In this document: piece after piece, positions 1 to 9,206 of the stretch | Position numbering within the stretch: the first letter of the stretch is position 1 | How the letters are laid out: each line of letters opens with the position of its first letter | Source of the DNA: Luteimonas aestuarii | Lineage (GTDB): Bacteria > Pseudomonadota > Gammaproteobacteria > Xanthomonadales > Xanthomonadaceae | Direction of reading: 5' to 3' | Assembly: GCF_004357985.1 (NCBI RefSeq) | Contig: NZ_SMTF01000023.1 | Span: 1 to 35,139 of the forward strand | DNA length: 35,139 nucleotides | Translations under genes and position numbers: made by a program | The notes under the pieces: generated by a model | What the model was told of the DNA's origin: nothing | The model's input: the letters and a program-made list of their open reading frames with translations, nothing else | Databases searched by the model: none

Positions 1-324
1 CTCCTTCTCCACCAGCTTGAGCAGGGTGCGCGCGGCGGTCAGCGGCTGCACCGGCTGGTCGGTGACCACGTGCAGGGCCCGGTTGGCGCCCATCGCCAGG
101 CCGTTGCGCAGGTGCGCCTGGGCGTCGGCAGGGGCGATGGTGGCCACGATGACCTCGGTCGCGATGCCCTTGTCGCGCAGGCGCAGGGCTTCTTCCAGCG
201 CGATTTCGTCAAAGGGGTTGGGCGAGAGCTTCACGCCCTCCGTGACCACGCCGGACCCATCCGGTTTGACCTGGACGCGGACGTTGTAGTCCACCACGCG
301 CTTGTAGGCGACGAGAATCTTCAT
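1..324 (-). CDS. etfB: Electron transfer flavoprotein subunit beta (partial)
   Basis: Only the first 108 codons are present; the gene runs off the left edge. The protein opens MKILVAYKRVVDYNVRVQ and continues with a conserved KLSPNPFDEIALEEALRLRDKG stretch (about residues 32-53), which is the typical EtfB N-terminus. EtfB pairs with EtfA to carry electrons from acyl-CoA and other dehydrogenases to the quinone pool. The ETF-quinone oxidoreductase that would accept these electrons lies about 4 kb away at 4441-6066. The start is the ATG at 324, divergent from scoA across a 200-base gap. Identity is secure; the C-terminal AMP-binding part cannot be judged here. Confidence 0.95.
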   Translation of the reverse strand, partial: MKILVAYKRVVDYNVRVQVKPDGSGVVTEGVKLSPNPFDEIALEEALRLRDKGIATEVIVATIAPADAQAHLRNGLAMGANRALHVVTDQPVQPLTAARTLLKLVEKE

Positions 325-524
325 CCTGCGGGAATCCTTTGTAGGGCGCCCATGGGCGCGACCAGCGTGAAGCCTGCGGCGGCGCCCGAGCGAGGCACCA
401 AGCGGCGGATTTTACCGGTCGGGGCGCGGCAACGCGAATGCGACCGGCATCGTTCGTTGGTCCGATGGCGAGCCGGGAGGCGGAGGTTAGAATTCCAGAC
501 AGACTACCAACAGGACATGCGCTG

Positions 525-1265
525 ATGTCGCCAACCACAACAGCTGCCGGGCGCGGCGAAGGCAAGGTGTTTCCGGACGCCGCGAGTGCTCTGGACGGCC
601 TTGTCGCCGATGGACAGATCCTCGCGGTCGGCGGTTTCGGGCTTTGCGGCATTCCCGAAGCGCTGATCGCGGCGCTCCGCGATTCCGGCGCCAAGGACCT
701 GACTGCGATCTCCAACAATGCCGGTGTCGACGGCTTCGGCCTCGGCCAGCTTCTGGAAACGCGCCAGATCCGCAGGATGATTTCGTCCTACGTGGGGGAG
801 AACAAGGAGTTCGAGCGCCAATACCTCGGCGGCGAGCTCGAGCTGGAGTTCAACCCCCAGGGCACGCTGGCCGAGCGCCTGCGTGCCGGTGGCGCCGGCA
901 TCCCGGCCTTCTTCACCCGCACCGGCTACGGCACGGTGGTCGCCGAGGGCAAGGAGACGCGCCAGTTCGACGACGGCCACTGGTACGTGCTGGAAACCGC
1001 GTTGAAGGCCGACGTGTCGCTGGTCAAGGCCTGGAAGGCCGACAAGGCGGGCAACCTCGTGTTCCGCAAGACCGCGCGCAACTTCAACCCGGCCTGCGCG
1101 ATGGCCGGCAAGGTCTGCGTGGCCGAAGTGGAGGAATTGGTGGAGATCGGGGACATCGACCCCGACCACGTGCATCTGCCCGGGATCTACGTGGACCGCA
1201 TCGTCGTCAACCCGACCCCCGAGAAGCGCATCGAGCAGCGCACCGTCCGTCAGGAGAACAAGTGA
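525..1265 (+). CDS. scoA: Succinyl-CoA:3-ketoacid CoA-transferase subunit A
   Basis: A 246-residue class I CoA-transferase alpha subunit. The glycine-rich [10 protein letters not shown] segment (about residues 36-45) and the [15 protein letters not shown] region are typical of SCOT/ScoA. With subunit B it moves CoA between succinyl-CoA and acetoacetate (or a related 3-oxo acid), linking ketone-body or fatty-acid breakdown to the TCA cycle. I chose the ATG at 525 because homology begins just after it; the 29 codons upstream do not look like coding sequence. The stop shares one base with the scoB start (TGATG), which implies translational coupling. Xanthomonas genomes often label this pair lpsI/lpsJ. 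The exact acyl acceptor is inferred from the family. Confidence 0.93.
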   Translation: MSPTTTAAGRGEGKVFPDAASALDGLVADGQILAVGGFGLCGIPEALIAALRDSGAKDLTAISNNAGVDGFGLGQLLETRQIRRMISSYVGENKEFERQYLGGELELEFNPQGTLAERLRAGGAGIPAFFTRTGYGTVVAEGKETRQFDDGHWYVLETALKADVSLVKAWKADKAGNLVFRKTARNFNPACAMAGKVCVAEVEELVEIGDIDPDHVHLPGIYVDRIVVNPTPEKRIEQRTVRQENK

Positions 1266-1897
1266 TGCCCTGGACCCGCGACGAAATGGCGCAGCGCGCC
1301 GCCCAGGAACTGACCGATGGCGCCTACGTCAATCTCGGCATCGGCCTGCCGACCCTGGTGGCCAACTTCATTCCCGATGGTGTGGACGTGTGGCTGCAGT
1401 CCGAGAACGGCCTGCTGGGCATCGGCCCGTTCCCCACCGAGGACGAAGTGGATGCGGACCTGATCAATGCCGGCAAGCAGACGGTCACGGCCCGCAAGGG
1501 CGCCAGCTACTTCGGCAGCCACGACAGCTTCGCGATGATCCGTGGCGGCCATATCGACCTGGCGATCCTCGGCGCCATGCAGGTGACCGACAAGGGTGAC
1601 CTGGCCAACTGGATGGTGCCGGGCAAGATGGTCAAGGGCATGGGCGGGGCCATGGACCTGGTGGCAGGCGTAAAGCGGGTCGTGGTGCTGATGGAGCACA
1701 CTGCGAAGGACGGCAGCCACAAGATCCTGCCCGAGTGCACCCTGCCGTTGACCGGCGTGGGGGTAGTGGATCGGATCATCACCGACCTTGCCGTGTTCGA
1801 CGTGGTCGAGGGCGGCGGCCTGGTGCTTCGCGAGGCCGCGCCGGGCGTGACCGAGGAGGAGTTGGCCGCCAAAACAGGGGTCTCCTTCACACGTTGA
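1265..1897 (+). CDS. scoB: Succinyl-CoA:3-ketoacid CoA-transferase subunit B
   Basis: A 210-residue class I CoA-transferase beta subunit. It carries the SENG active-site motif at residues 46-49; Glu47 is the expected catalytic residue that forms the glutamyl-CoA thioester. Other family blocks are [15 protein letters not shown] (23-37), [15 protein letters not shown] and the [14 protein letters not shown] segment. The start codon overlaps the scoA stop by one base, so the two subunits are probably made in equal amounts. The length matches full-length ScoB. The 120 bases after the stop lead to an unrelated metalloprotease gene. Confidence 0.94.
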   Translation: MPWTRDEMAQRAAQELTDGAYVNLGIGLPTLVANFIPDGVDVWLQSENGLLGIGPFPTEDEVDADLINAGKQTVTARKGASYFGSHDSFAMIRGGHIDLAILGAMQVTDKGDLANWMVPGKMVKGMGGAMDLVAGVKRVVVLMEHTAKDGSHKILPECTLPLTGVGVVDRIITDLAVFDVVEGGGLVLREAAPGVTEEELAAKTGVSFTR

Positions 1898-2017
1898 AGG
1901 TGCCGTTGTTCCTGAATCGCTATTTAACTTCCGGCCATACAGGGGCGGGCGTATGCTGCCAGAATGCCCTCTGCCGGGGGGCTCCTTCACATCGATATAT
2001 AAAGAAGAGTACGCGAC

Positions 2018-4330
2018 ATGCGCATCTATCTGGCCGCCATCGCCCTGACTGGCACCTTGTTGGCGGGCTGCAGTTCCGATTGGGACCCTGCCCGGGCTAG
2101 CAAGCAGAAGAACTTCGTCGATTCCGCGCAGGGATCAGAGCAACCCGTCGCGACGCTGGCGACGCGACAGTCCAAGACGTCGTTTGCGTCACTCCCCGAT
2201 CGTGGTGAGCTGCTGAACTACCCGAAGGATCGTGAGGTCCGGCGCAGTGGTGCGTATACCTCGTATCCGGTTGAGATCAGCGAAGCGCATGCGCTCAATG
2301 CGATTGCTGCGGGCGGCTTGCGGCTGGACACGCCTGATGGCAAGCCGGTCAACGTGGCCTTCAATCGAATCGAAGAGCACCCGGACGGCAACTGGAGTTG
2401 GGTTGGTCAGAGTGACAACGGTGACCACGCCGTACTGACCTTTGGCGAAACTGCCGTTTTTGGCGAGTTTTCGTCTGCGGGCAAGTCGTATCGGGTCACC
2501 ACGCGTCGCGGCAGTGCGTTTGTCGTCGAGACCGACCCGCGGATGCTGACGAGCAACCCAAGCCACCATGGCGATGGGCCGGAATTCCTGATCCCGCCCG
2601 ACACGTCCAGTTCCGCCGCGAGTGCTGCCGGCGGCATGGTGATGGCGGCAGCGGATGCCACTGTTGCACCGAAGTCAGCGTCCGCAGTTGTCGATCTGGC
2701 ACTTGGCTACACGGCAGGGATGGTTGCAACGTATGGCAACGAGCCAACCGCGATTTCACGCGTCACCAGTTTGGTCGCATTGGGCAATGCCGCCTATGAA
2801 CGCAGTGGCGTCAACATGCGTTTACGTCTTGTCCATGCCATGCGCGTGGAGTACGCCGACAATACCGACAACGCCGACGCGTTGCAAAAGCTGACCGGTT
2901 ACAACAGCACGACGCGGCAGTTCACCACGCCGGACCCTGCATTCAATGCCCTGCGTTCAGCGCGCGACCAGTACGGTGCTGATTTGGTGGCGCTCATCCG
3001 CCCTCATCGTGCTCCTGAACAGAAGGGGTGCGGAATCGCATGGTTGATCGGTGCCAACCAGCGGCCGATCACTGCTGCCGACGCGCCGTTCGGCTATTCG
3101 GTGGTGAGCGACGGGTCCGATCTGGACGAATCAAATAGCAACACGTACTTCTGCAGCGAGTATTCGCTCGTGCATGAGCTCGGCCACAGTATGGGGCAGG
3201 CCCATAACCAAGAGAACAGTGAATACGTTGGTGCCCACCCGTATTCGTATGGGTACCGCGAAGCGGCGGGAAATGGGTTCCACACGATCATGGCCTACCC
3301 GCTGGCCAACAATAGTCAGACCGAAGTTCCGTACTTTGCGACACCGGCGATTGATTTTTCACCTGGCCGACCGCTAGGCATAGCAAATGTCGCTGACAAC
3401 GTGCGGAGTTTGAATCAGACAATGCCAGTTGTTGCGACGTTTCGAGCAAATGTCGTACCGGTTGGCCGCAAGCTTGACGTCTACATTGTCAAAAAGAGCG
3501 GCAATGGCTCGACTGAGATTCACTCTTTGAATCGCGACACCAACTATACGACTTTCAATCGTCACATAGCCAGCGCTCTGCACACCACGCCCTCTGACGA
3601 GTCCTGGGTGTTTTTGTTTGGCGACTACAATGGCGACGGCGTGGCTGATATGTATGCGATCAACAAAGTTGGCGCATCAGGCAGGACAGAGGTGCATATC
3701 CTTAGCGGAGCGACGAATTTTTCAACGTTTCTGTTGAATACGACGACAGCGATTCATCAAACTGGCGTCAATAATCAATGGGAATACATGCTTGGGGACT
3801 ACAATAGAGACGGTCGCCCCGATCTGTATGCCATCACGCGTAGTGGTGCTTCTGGACGTGTAGAGGTCCATGTTCTCAATGGGGCAACTACGTTTAGTAC
3901 CTTTCTTTTGAATAGTGCGACAGCCTTGCGTAGCGAATCACCTGGTTATGCTTCGGCCTTTGACTTGGCCGACTGGAACTCGGACGGCAGGCCGGATCTT
4001 TTCTACTTCGCCAAAAATGGGTCGTCAGGAAGAACCGAGGTTCATGTTTTGAGCGGAGCGGACGGTTTCTCAAGTTTTCTTCTGCAGACGGCGACGGCGC
4101 TAGGCCAGACCGGCACCGCTGACAGGTTCAAGTTTTTGGTTGGTGATTACAATCTGGATGGAACGTTGGATATCTACGTGATCGAACGCACCGGTGCATC
4201 GGGTAGAACTGAGGTTCACGTTCTGGACGGACACACCACGTATCAATCCTTCTTATTGAATGCCGCGAGTGCCCTGCACCAGACGGGTATTGATCAAGCG
4301 TGGAACTTCAGGCTGGTTGAGCAGAACTAG
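2018..4330 (+). CDS. Lipoprotein metzincin-type zinc metalloprotease with FG-GAP-like repeats
   Basis: A 770-residue protein. The N-terminus has a lipobox (LLAGC, Cys18, followed by Ser), so it is probably anchored in the outer membrane. Residues about 25-210 resemble a propeptide. The catalytic domain holds HELGHSMGQAHN at 386-397, a metzincin HExxHxxGxxH site with zinc ligands His386, His390 and His396, followed by a Met-turn-like IMAYP. From about residue 490 there are five repeats of about 58 residues, each with a DxNxDG-like calcium-loop motif and an RTEVHVL strand, like FG-GAP/VCBS repeats. It is closest in type to reprolysin-like M12B family proteins; the substrate is unknown. AAGAAGAG lies about 8 bases before the ATG. 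The last kilobase is clearly more AT-rich than its neighbours, which suggests a lineage-specific or acquired gene. Confidence 0.85.
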   Translation: MRIYLAAIALTGTLLAGCSSDWDPARASKQKNFVDSAQGSEQPVATLATRQSKTSFASLPDRGELLNYPKDREVRRSGAYTSYPVEISEAHALNAIAAGGLRLDTPDGKPVNVAFNRIEEHPDGNWSWVGQSDNGDHAVLTFGETAVFGEFSSAGKSYRVTTRRGSAFVVETDPRMLTSNPSHHGDGPEFLIPPDTSSSAASAAGGMVMAAADATVAPKSASAVVDLALGYTAGMVATYGNEPTAISRVTSLVALGNAAYERSGVNMRLRLVHAMRVEYADNTDNADALQKLTGYNSTTRQFTTPDPAFNALRSARDQYGADLVALIRPHRAPEQKGCGIAWLIGANQRPITAADAPFGYSVVSDGSDLDESNSNTYFCSEYSLVHELGHSMGQAHNQENSEYVGAHPYSYGYREAAGNGFHTIMAYPLANNSQTEVPYFATPAIDFSPGRPLGIANVADNVRSLNQTMPVVATFRANVVPVGRKLDVYIVKKSGNGSTEIHSLNRDTNYTTFNRHIASALHTTPSDESWVFLFGDYNGDGVADMYAINKVGASGRTEVHILSGATNFSTFLLNTTTAIHQTGVNNQWEYMLGDYNRDGRPDLYAITRSGASGRVEVHVLNGATTFSTFLLNSATALRSESPGYASAFDLADWNSDGRPDLFYFAKNGSSGRTEVHVLSGADGFSSFLLQTATALGQTGTADRFKFLVGDYNLDGTLDIYVIERTGASGRTEVHVLDGHTTYQSFLLNAASALHQTGIDQAWNFRLVEQN

Positions 4331-4440
4331 GTGCTTCCAGATGTCAACCCTAACAAGGGGTCTGGTGATTATCATTCTGTCGTGGCGCTCATGGTCAACC
4401 CGTGCATAGGATGGGATGTGGTAGGCGTAGCAGAGGTCAA

Positions 4441-6066
4441 TTACAGATTTTGATAGTTCGGCCCCGCACCACCCTCCGGCGTGACCCATTCGATGATCTC
4501 GTATGGGTCCTTGATGTCGCAGGTCTTGCAGTGGACGCAGTTGGCGGCATTGATCTGTAACCGCTTGCCGTCGCCATCGTCGACGATTTCATAGACCCCT
4601 GCCGGGCAGAAGCGCGTGCAGGGGTTGTCGTATTCGACGGCGCAGGTGGTGACGCAGATCGAGGTGTCCATCACGCGCAGGTGCACGGGCTGGTCCTCGT
4701 CGTGCTCGGTGGCGGCGTAGTACACGCCCTGGAGGCGGTCGCGCGGGGCGAGGCTGCGTTCGACGTAGTCGCGTTTCGGCTGCTCGTGCTCGCCGACCTT
4801 GTCCAGCGACGACCAGTCCGCGTTCACCTTCAGCGTCCAGGGCGAGAGGCCGCCGGTGATCGTTTCCCAGCCGCCGTTGAGCAGGCCGAACCACAGGCCC
4901 TTCTTGAAGCCGGGCTTGATGTTGCGGACGGCGCGCAGTTCCTTCATCGCATCCGAGGCGCGCAGCTTCGCATCAAAGCCTTCGGGTGCCAGTGCGCCGG
5001 CGGCAAGGTGCTCGGCGGCCAGCACGCCACTGCGGATCGCCTGGTGGGTGCCCTTGATCTTGGGCACGTTGAGCAGACCCGCGGTGTCGCCGATCAGCAG
5101 CGCGCCGGGCATCTCCACCTTCGGCAGCGACTGCCAGCCACCGGTGACGATGGCGCGCGCGCCGGCCGAGAGGATGCTGCCACCGTCGAGGATCGGTTTG
5201 ATCAGTGGGTGGTTCTTCCACTGCTGGAAGGCTTCCCAGGGCCGGTAATGCGGATCGGCGTAGTCCAGCCCGCTGACGTAGCCCAGGGCGACCTGGTTGT
5301 TGTCGAGGTGGTACAGGAAGCTGCCGCCATAGGTCTTGCTGTCGGCCGGCCAGCCCAGCGTATGCACGATCTTGCCGGGCGACACGCGCCCTTCCGGCAC
5401 CTGCCACAACTCCTTGATGCCGATCGAATACGCCTGCGGGTCGCTGTCCTTGTCCAAGGCGAAGCGCTTCACCAGTCGCTTGGTCAGGTGTCCGCGTGCG
5501 CCCTCGGCCAGCACGGTGACCCTGGCATGGATGTCGATGCCGGCGGTGTAGCCGGGTTTGTGGGTGCCGTCCTTGGCCACGCCCATGTCGCCGATGCGCA
5601 CGCCGATGACTTTGCCTGCTTCGTCGTGCAGCGTCTCGGCGGCGGCGAAGCCGGGGTAGATCTCCACGCCCAGCGCCTCGGCCTGCGGTGCCAGCCAGGC
5701 GCACATGGCGCCCAGCGAAACGATGACGTTGCCATGGTTGCGCATGCCCGGCGGCACCATCGGGAACTTGCGGCCGCCATCCCGGGTGAAATACCAGAAC
5801 TCGTCCTCGGTGGCCGGCACGCACACCGGCGGCGGGTTGTCGCGCCAGCCGGGGAGCAGGGCGTCCAGCGGACCGGTTTCGATCACCGCACCCGACAGGA
5901 TGTGCGCGCCGATGGTGCTCGACTTCTCGATCACGCAGACCGAGATGGCCGGGTCCAGCTGCTTGAGGCGAATGGCGAAGGCAAGCCCGGCGGGGCCGGC
6001 TCCCACGGTGACCACGTCGTATTCCATGACATCGCGTGGGGTGTCGGCATCGGATGGCGTATTCAT
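4441..6066 (-). CDS. Electron transfer flavoprotein-ubiquinone oxidoreductase
   Basis: A 541-residue FAD and [4Fe-4S] enzyme that passes electrons from reduced ETF to ubiquinone at the inner membrane. The N-terminal Rossmann motif is VGAGPAG (residues 21-27). The C-terminus carries a ferredoxin-like cluster site: Cys487 (in FCPAGVYE), then Cys510, Cys513 and Cys516 (CVHCKTCDIKDP), followed by the terminal PEGGAGPNYQNL. This closely matches the mitochondrial ETF-QO C-terminus. The start at 6066 (MNTPSDADTP) is chosen because a further 32 in-frame codons upstream are Arg/Cys-rich and non-conserved. It is convergent with the metalloprotease and divergent from the AlkB-like gene. The symbol etfD or etf-QO is used for such genes. 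Confidence 0.95.
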   Translation of the reverse strand: MNTPSDADTPRDVMEYDVVTVGAGPAGLAFAIRLKQLDPAISVCVIEKSSTIGAHILSGAVIETGPLDALLPGWRDNPPPVCVPATEDEFWYFTRDGGRKFPMVPPGMRNHGNVIVSLGAMCAWLAPQAEALGVEIYPGFAAAETLHDEAGKVIGVRIGDMGVAKDGTHKPGYTAGIDIHARVTVLAEGARGHLTKRLVKRFALDKDSDPQAYSIGIKELWQVPEGRVSPGKIVHTLGWPADSKTYGGSFLYHLDNNQVALGYVSGLDYADPHYRPWEAFQQWKNHPLIKPILDGGSILSAGARAIVTGGWQSLPKVEMPGALLIGDTAGLLNVPKIKGTHQAIRSGVLAAEHLAAGALAPEGFDAKLRASDAMKELRAVRNIKPGFKKGLWFGLLNGGWETITGGLSPWTLKVNADWSSLDKVGEHEQPKRDYVERSLAPRDRLQGVYYAATEHDEDQPVHLRVMDTSICVTTCAVEYDNPCTRFCPAGVYEIVDDGDGKRLQINAANCVHCKTCDIKDPYEIIEWVTPEGGAGPNYQNL

Positions 6067-6146
6067 GCAGGCTTTCCGGAAGGCGTGGCGTGATTGTCGC
6101 GTTTGAAGCGTGCAGGCCGCAAATCCGCATCGGCTACGATGGCGCG

Positions 6147-6743
6147 ATGGCCTCGCTGGCACCGATCAGACTGGAAGGCGCCGACGTCGCGTTGCATCCG
6201 GCATGGCTGGAACCTGCCGATGCGGACGCGCTGTTGTGCACGCTGCGTGACGACCTGCCGTGGGAAACCCACCATGTGCGCCTGTTCGGACGCGACGTGC
6301 CGTCACCGCGACTGAGCTGCTGGATCGGCGACGCCGGCACCAGCTATCGCTACTCCGGCGTCCGTCACCAGCCGCTTCCCTGGACGGAACCCCTGCAAGC
6401 CGTGCGCTGGCGCCTGGAACGCGAGACGGGGCACCGTTTCAACAGCGTGCTGGCGAACCTCTACCGGGATGGTCGCGATGCCATGGGCTGGCATAGCGAC
6501 GACGAACCGGAACTGGGGCCGCGCCCGGTCATTGCGTCGGTCAGCCTGGGGGGCACCCGGCGCTTCGTGCTGAAGCATCGCGAGGTGCCGACGCGGAAGC
6601 TAAACCTGCCGTTGCCGCATGGCAGCTTGTTGCTGATGCGCGGCGACACCCAGCGCAACTACCGCCACGCCTTGCCGCGCACTGCCCTGTCCGTGCTACC
6701 ACGGATCAACCTGACGTTCCGGCACGTCCACGCAACGCCATAG
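6147..6743 (+). CDS. AlkB-family 2-oxoglutarate/Fe(II) dioxygenase
   Basis: A 198-residue protein of the AlkB (2OG-FeII_Oxy_2) family, which removes alkyl groups from damaged nucleic-acid bases by oxidation. The iron ligands are visible as His116-x-Asp118 (in MGWHSDDE) and His174 (NYRHALP). The 2-oxoglutarate-binding signature RxNLTFR covers residues 186-192. The NLYRDGRDAMGWHSDDE block and the overall length fit the ALKBH2/3-like bacterial group rather than E. coli AlkB itself. The ATG at 6147 starts the conserved region, and a TACGAT box at 6135-6140 could be a -10 element. It is divergent from ETF-QO with only 80 bases between them. Whether it acts on DNA or RNA cannot be told from sequence. 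Confidence 0.9.
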   Translation: MASLAPIRLEGADVALHPAWLEPADADALLCTLRDDLPWETHHVRLFGRDVPSPRLSCWIGDAGTSYRYSGVRHQPLPWTEPLQAVRWRLERETGHRFNSVLANLYRDGRDAMGWHSDDEPELGPRPVIASVSLGGTRRFVLKHREVPTRKLNLPLPHGSLLLMRGDTQRNYRHALPRTALSVLPRINLTFRHVHATP

Positions 6744-6795
6744 GGGTACGGCCGGTGCTCAGGGGTGCACATGGCGTGGCTGAGGGTGCCGTCGC

Positions 6796-7449
6796 TCAGC
6801 GCGGTGCCTGGCGCGGATGCGCGGTGCGCTCGTGCGTATCGCCCGTCACCAGCACCCAACCGGACAGGTCGCGTCCCACTTCCGCCAGTGCCCGTGAAAA
6901 GGCTTCGACGACCTGGGCGATGTCGGTGCCCGAGCTCGGCTCGGCATGTAGGAAGGTGCGCGAGGCGACGATGCCCTGGTCCACCGCGTGCACCAGTTTC
7001 GCGTTCACCTCGATGGTCGCCGCGGGCAGCATGCCGCCGGCGTAGTCGGCCTCGAAGCGACGCACGTCCAGCGCCAGGCGGTAATCGGCCGCGAATCCGG
7101 TCCCTTGGCGGGCGACGGCTGGCAGCTTGCCCGAATCCTCCAGGGCGCGCAGCAGGGTGTCCTGCAGCATGTCCGTGGGCGTCTTGGCCCAGCTTGCACC
7201 ACGGTAGACCTGCAGCTCGTCCGCCGTCGGCCGCACGGCAATGCGGAAGCTGTCGATCATGCGCGCGGCGGACGGCGGCGCCAGCGACAGCTGCCAGTCC
7301 ACGGCCGGCCATGCCGGATCGGCCTGGATGCGCGGGTCGGGTGCGTAGATGGTGGCGCGCTCGCGCGCGCTCCGGTCGTTGCCGGTCAGCAGCGCACAGG
7401 ACGTCAGCGAAGCAAGGGCCAGCACGGCGGCGAGCAGGCGCAGCATCAT
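6796..7449 (-). CDS. ABC-type transport auxiliary lipoprotein (PqiC/YmbA-like)
   Basis: A 217-residue lipoprotein with a clear lipobox (LASLTSC; Cys18 if the first Met is used). The body resembles the ABC_trans_aux (PqiC) family that partners MCE transporters, including the segment DSFRIAVRPTADELQVYRGASWAKTP and the C-terminal VEAFSRALAEVGRDLSGWVL. It is the last gene of the mlaE-mlaF-mlaD cluster. Its start ATG overlaps the mlaD stop (ATGA at 7446-7449). Likely role: an outer-membrane-side partner of the MCE ring in phospholipid traffic. Two Met codons stand in a row at the start and either could be used. Confidence 0.85.
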   Translation of the reverse strand: MMLRLLAAVLALASLTSCALLTGNDRSARERATIYAPDPRIQADPAWPAVDWQLSLAPPSAARMIDSFRIAVRPTADELQVYRGASWAKTPTDMLQDTLLRALEDSGKLPAVARQGTGFAADYRLALDVRRFEADYAGGMLPAATIEVNAKLVHAVDQGIVASRTFLHAEPSSGTDIAQVVEAFSRALAEVGRDLSGWVLVTGDTHERTAHPRQAPR

Positions 7450-8369
7450 GGTTCGAACTCCTTGGGTGCGTCGCGACCCAGCAGGTAGCGGGCAGGATTG
7501 GCGTCGAGGCGGTCGCTGATGCGCCGCAGGTCGCGGATCAGCGACCGCAGTTCGCCCAGCGTCGGGCCCAGTTGCGACAGGCCGTCGTTGGCGAAGCTGC
7601 TGATCGCCGCGCGGTTCTCGTTGAGGATGTTGTCGGCGCCCTGCGCGGCGGAATCGAGTCGCTGCAGCGTGCTGTCGAGCTTGGCCACCAGTTCCGGCAG
7701 GTTCTGCGCCAGTTCGCGGTCGAACGTGGTCATCGCCGCATTGGTGGTGGTGAGCGTCTGCTCCAGCTGCTCACTGGCGCGACGCGCGTTGACGATCAGC
7801 TGCCCGATGTCTTCGCGCTGCCCGGCCACCGCGCCCGTCATGCCCTCCAGGCTTTCCAGCGTGGCGGAGATGCGCGCCACGTTTTCCTCGCTCAGGACCT
7901 GGTCGAGGCGTTCGACCAGGCGGTTGGCGGTATCGGCGATGTTCTGCAGCGCGGAAGGGGCGGTCTGGATCACCGGCAGCTCGCCGTCGCGGCGCGGGCG
8001 CAGCTCCGGTGCCTCCGGGCTGCCGCCGGTGAGCTGGATGATGGGCGGCCCGGTGAGGCTGGTCATCGACATGCGGGCGCGGGTATCCGCGCGGACCGGC
8101 GTGGTCGCCTGCAGCTTCAGCCGCGCGATGACCTTGCGCGGATCGTCCGGCGCCAGCATGAGGTTGTCGATGGTGCCGACGGCGATGCCGTTGTACTGCA
8201 CGCTGCTGCCTTCGGACAGGCCGGTGACCGGCTCGTTGAAGATCACCAGGTATTCGTTCCAGCTGCGGTCGGAGGAGTATTTGGCCGCCCAGAGCGAGAA
8301 CAGCAGCAGGAACACCGACACCGCGATGGTGAAGGCGCCGATCAACACGTAATTGGCCTTGGTTTCCAT
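7446..8369 (-). CDS. mlaD: MCE-domain lipid transport protein (MlaD family)
   Basis: A 307-residue protein with one N-terminal membrane helix (about residues 7-28) followed by a single MCE domain (about 37-117; FNEPVTGLSEGSSVQYNGIAVGTI is the typical core). A long helical, probably coiled-coil, tail follows (about 140-300), so it is longer than E. coli MlaD. MCE proteins form periplasmic rings with a hydrophobic channel for lipids, attached to the MlaE/MlaF transporter. It overlaps the downstream lipoprotein gene by four bases and lies one base after mlaF, so the four genes are almost certainly co-transcribed. Transport direction and lipid are not visible in the sequence. Confidence 0.93.
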   Translation of the reverse strand: METKANYVLIGAFTIAVSVFLLLFSLWAAKYSSDRSWNEYLVIFNEPVTGLSEGSSVQYNGIAVGTIDNLMLAPDDPRKVIARLKLQATTPVRADTRARMSMTSLTGPPIIQLTGGSPEAPELRPRRDGELPVIQTAPSALQNIADTANRLVERLDQVLSEENVARISATLESLEGMTGAVAGQREDIGQLIVNARRASEQLEQTLTTTNAAMTTFDRELAQNLPELVAKLDSTLQRLDSAAQGADNILNENRAAISSFANDGLSQLGPTLGELRSLIRDLRRISDRLDANPARYLLGRDAPKEFEP

Positions 8370-8370
8370 G

Positions 8371-9204
8371 TCAGCTGTCTCCGCTGCTGCGTTCGGCGGC
8401 TTCGCGCGCGGCGCGTCCGCGCGGGCCGTTGAAGTAGTCCTGCACCCAGGGGTGGTCGAGCCGTTCGATCTCCGCGATCGGCGCGACCGCGATCACCTTG
8501 CGCTCGGCCAGCACCGCGACGCGATCGCAGATAGCGTACAGGGTGTCCAGGTCATGGGTGATGAGGAACACGGTGAGCCCCAGCGCTTGCTGCAGGGTGC
8601 GCGTCAGGTCGTCGAACGCGGCGGCGCCGATGGGATCCAGGCCCGCCGTGGGTTCGTCGAGAAACAGCAGGGGCGGGTCCATCGCCAGCGCCCGCGCAAG
8701 GCCGGCGCGCTTGCGCATGCCGCCGGACAGTTGAGACGGCAGCTTGTCGATCGCGTCCGCGGGCAGGCCCGACAGCTTCACCTTCAACAGCGCCAGCTCG
8801 TAGCGCAGGCTGGGCGGCAGCTCGGCGTAGTGCTCCTTCAGCGGCACCTGCACGTTCTCGCCCACGCTGAGCGACGAGAACAACGCGCCGTCCTGGAACA
8901 GCACGCCGGTATTGCGTTCGACATGCAGCTGGTCGTCCGCATCGTCGGAATGCGGGTCCACGCCCAGCACTTCGATGGTGCCCGCATCCGGCCGGCGCAG
9001 GCCGATGATCGAGCGCATCAATACCGACTTGCCGCTGCCGGAACCGCCGACCACGCCGAGGATCTCGCCACGTCGCACGTCGAGGTCCAGCCCGTCGTGG
9101 ACCACCTGCGACCCGAACTGGGTGCGCAGGCCGCGCACGCGGATCACCGGCGCGTCATCGGGCGCCGCTTCGCAGGCTTCGGCCGGGGACGGTTTCCGAT
9201 CCAT
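8371..9204 (-). CDS. mlaF: MCE transporter ATP-binding protein (MlaF family)
   Basis: An ABC ATPase of 277 residues from the ATG at 9204. The Walker A site is GGSGSGKS (53-60), the signature is LSGGM (159-163), Walker B is LLFLDEP (179-185) and the H-loop is His217 (ITHDLD). The LSGGMRKRAGLARALAMDP string is characteristic of MlaF/Ttg2A. It would power the MlaE permease. A GTG at 9210 is an alternative start that would overlap the mlaE stop as GTGA, adding two residues; I cannot decide between them. The stop is one base from the mlaD start. Confidence 0.93.
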   Translation of the reverse strand: MDRKPSPAEACEAAPDDAPVIRVRGLRTQFGSQVVHDGLDLDVRRGEILGVVGGSGSGKSVLMRSIIGLRRPDAGTIEVLGVDPHSDDADDQLHVERNTGVLFQDGALFSSLSVGENVQVPLKEHYAELPPSLRYELALLKVKLSGLPADAIDKLPSQLSGGMRKRAGLARALAMDPPLLFLDEPTAGLDPIGAAAFDDLTRTLQQALGLTVFLITHDLDTLYAICDRVAVLAERKVIAVAPIAEIERLDHPWVQDYFNGPRGRAAREAAERSSGDS

Positions 9205-9206
9205 CG

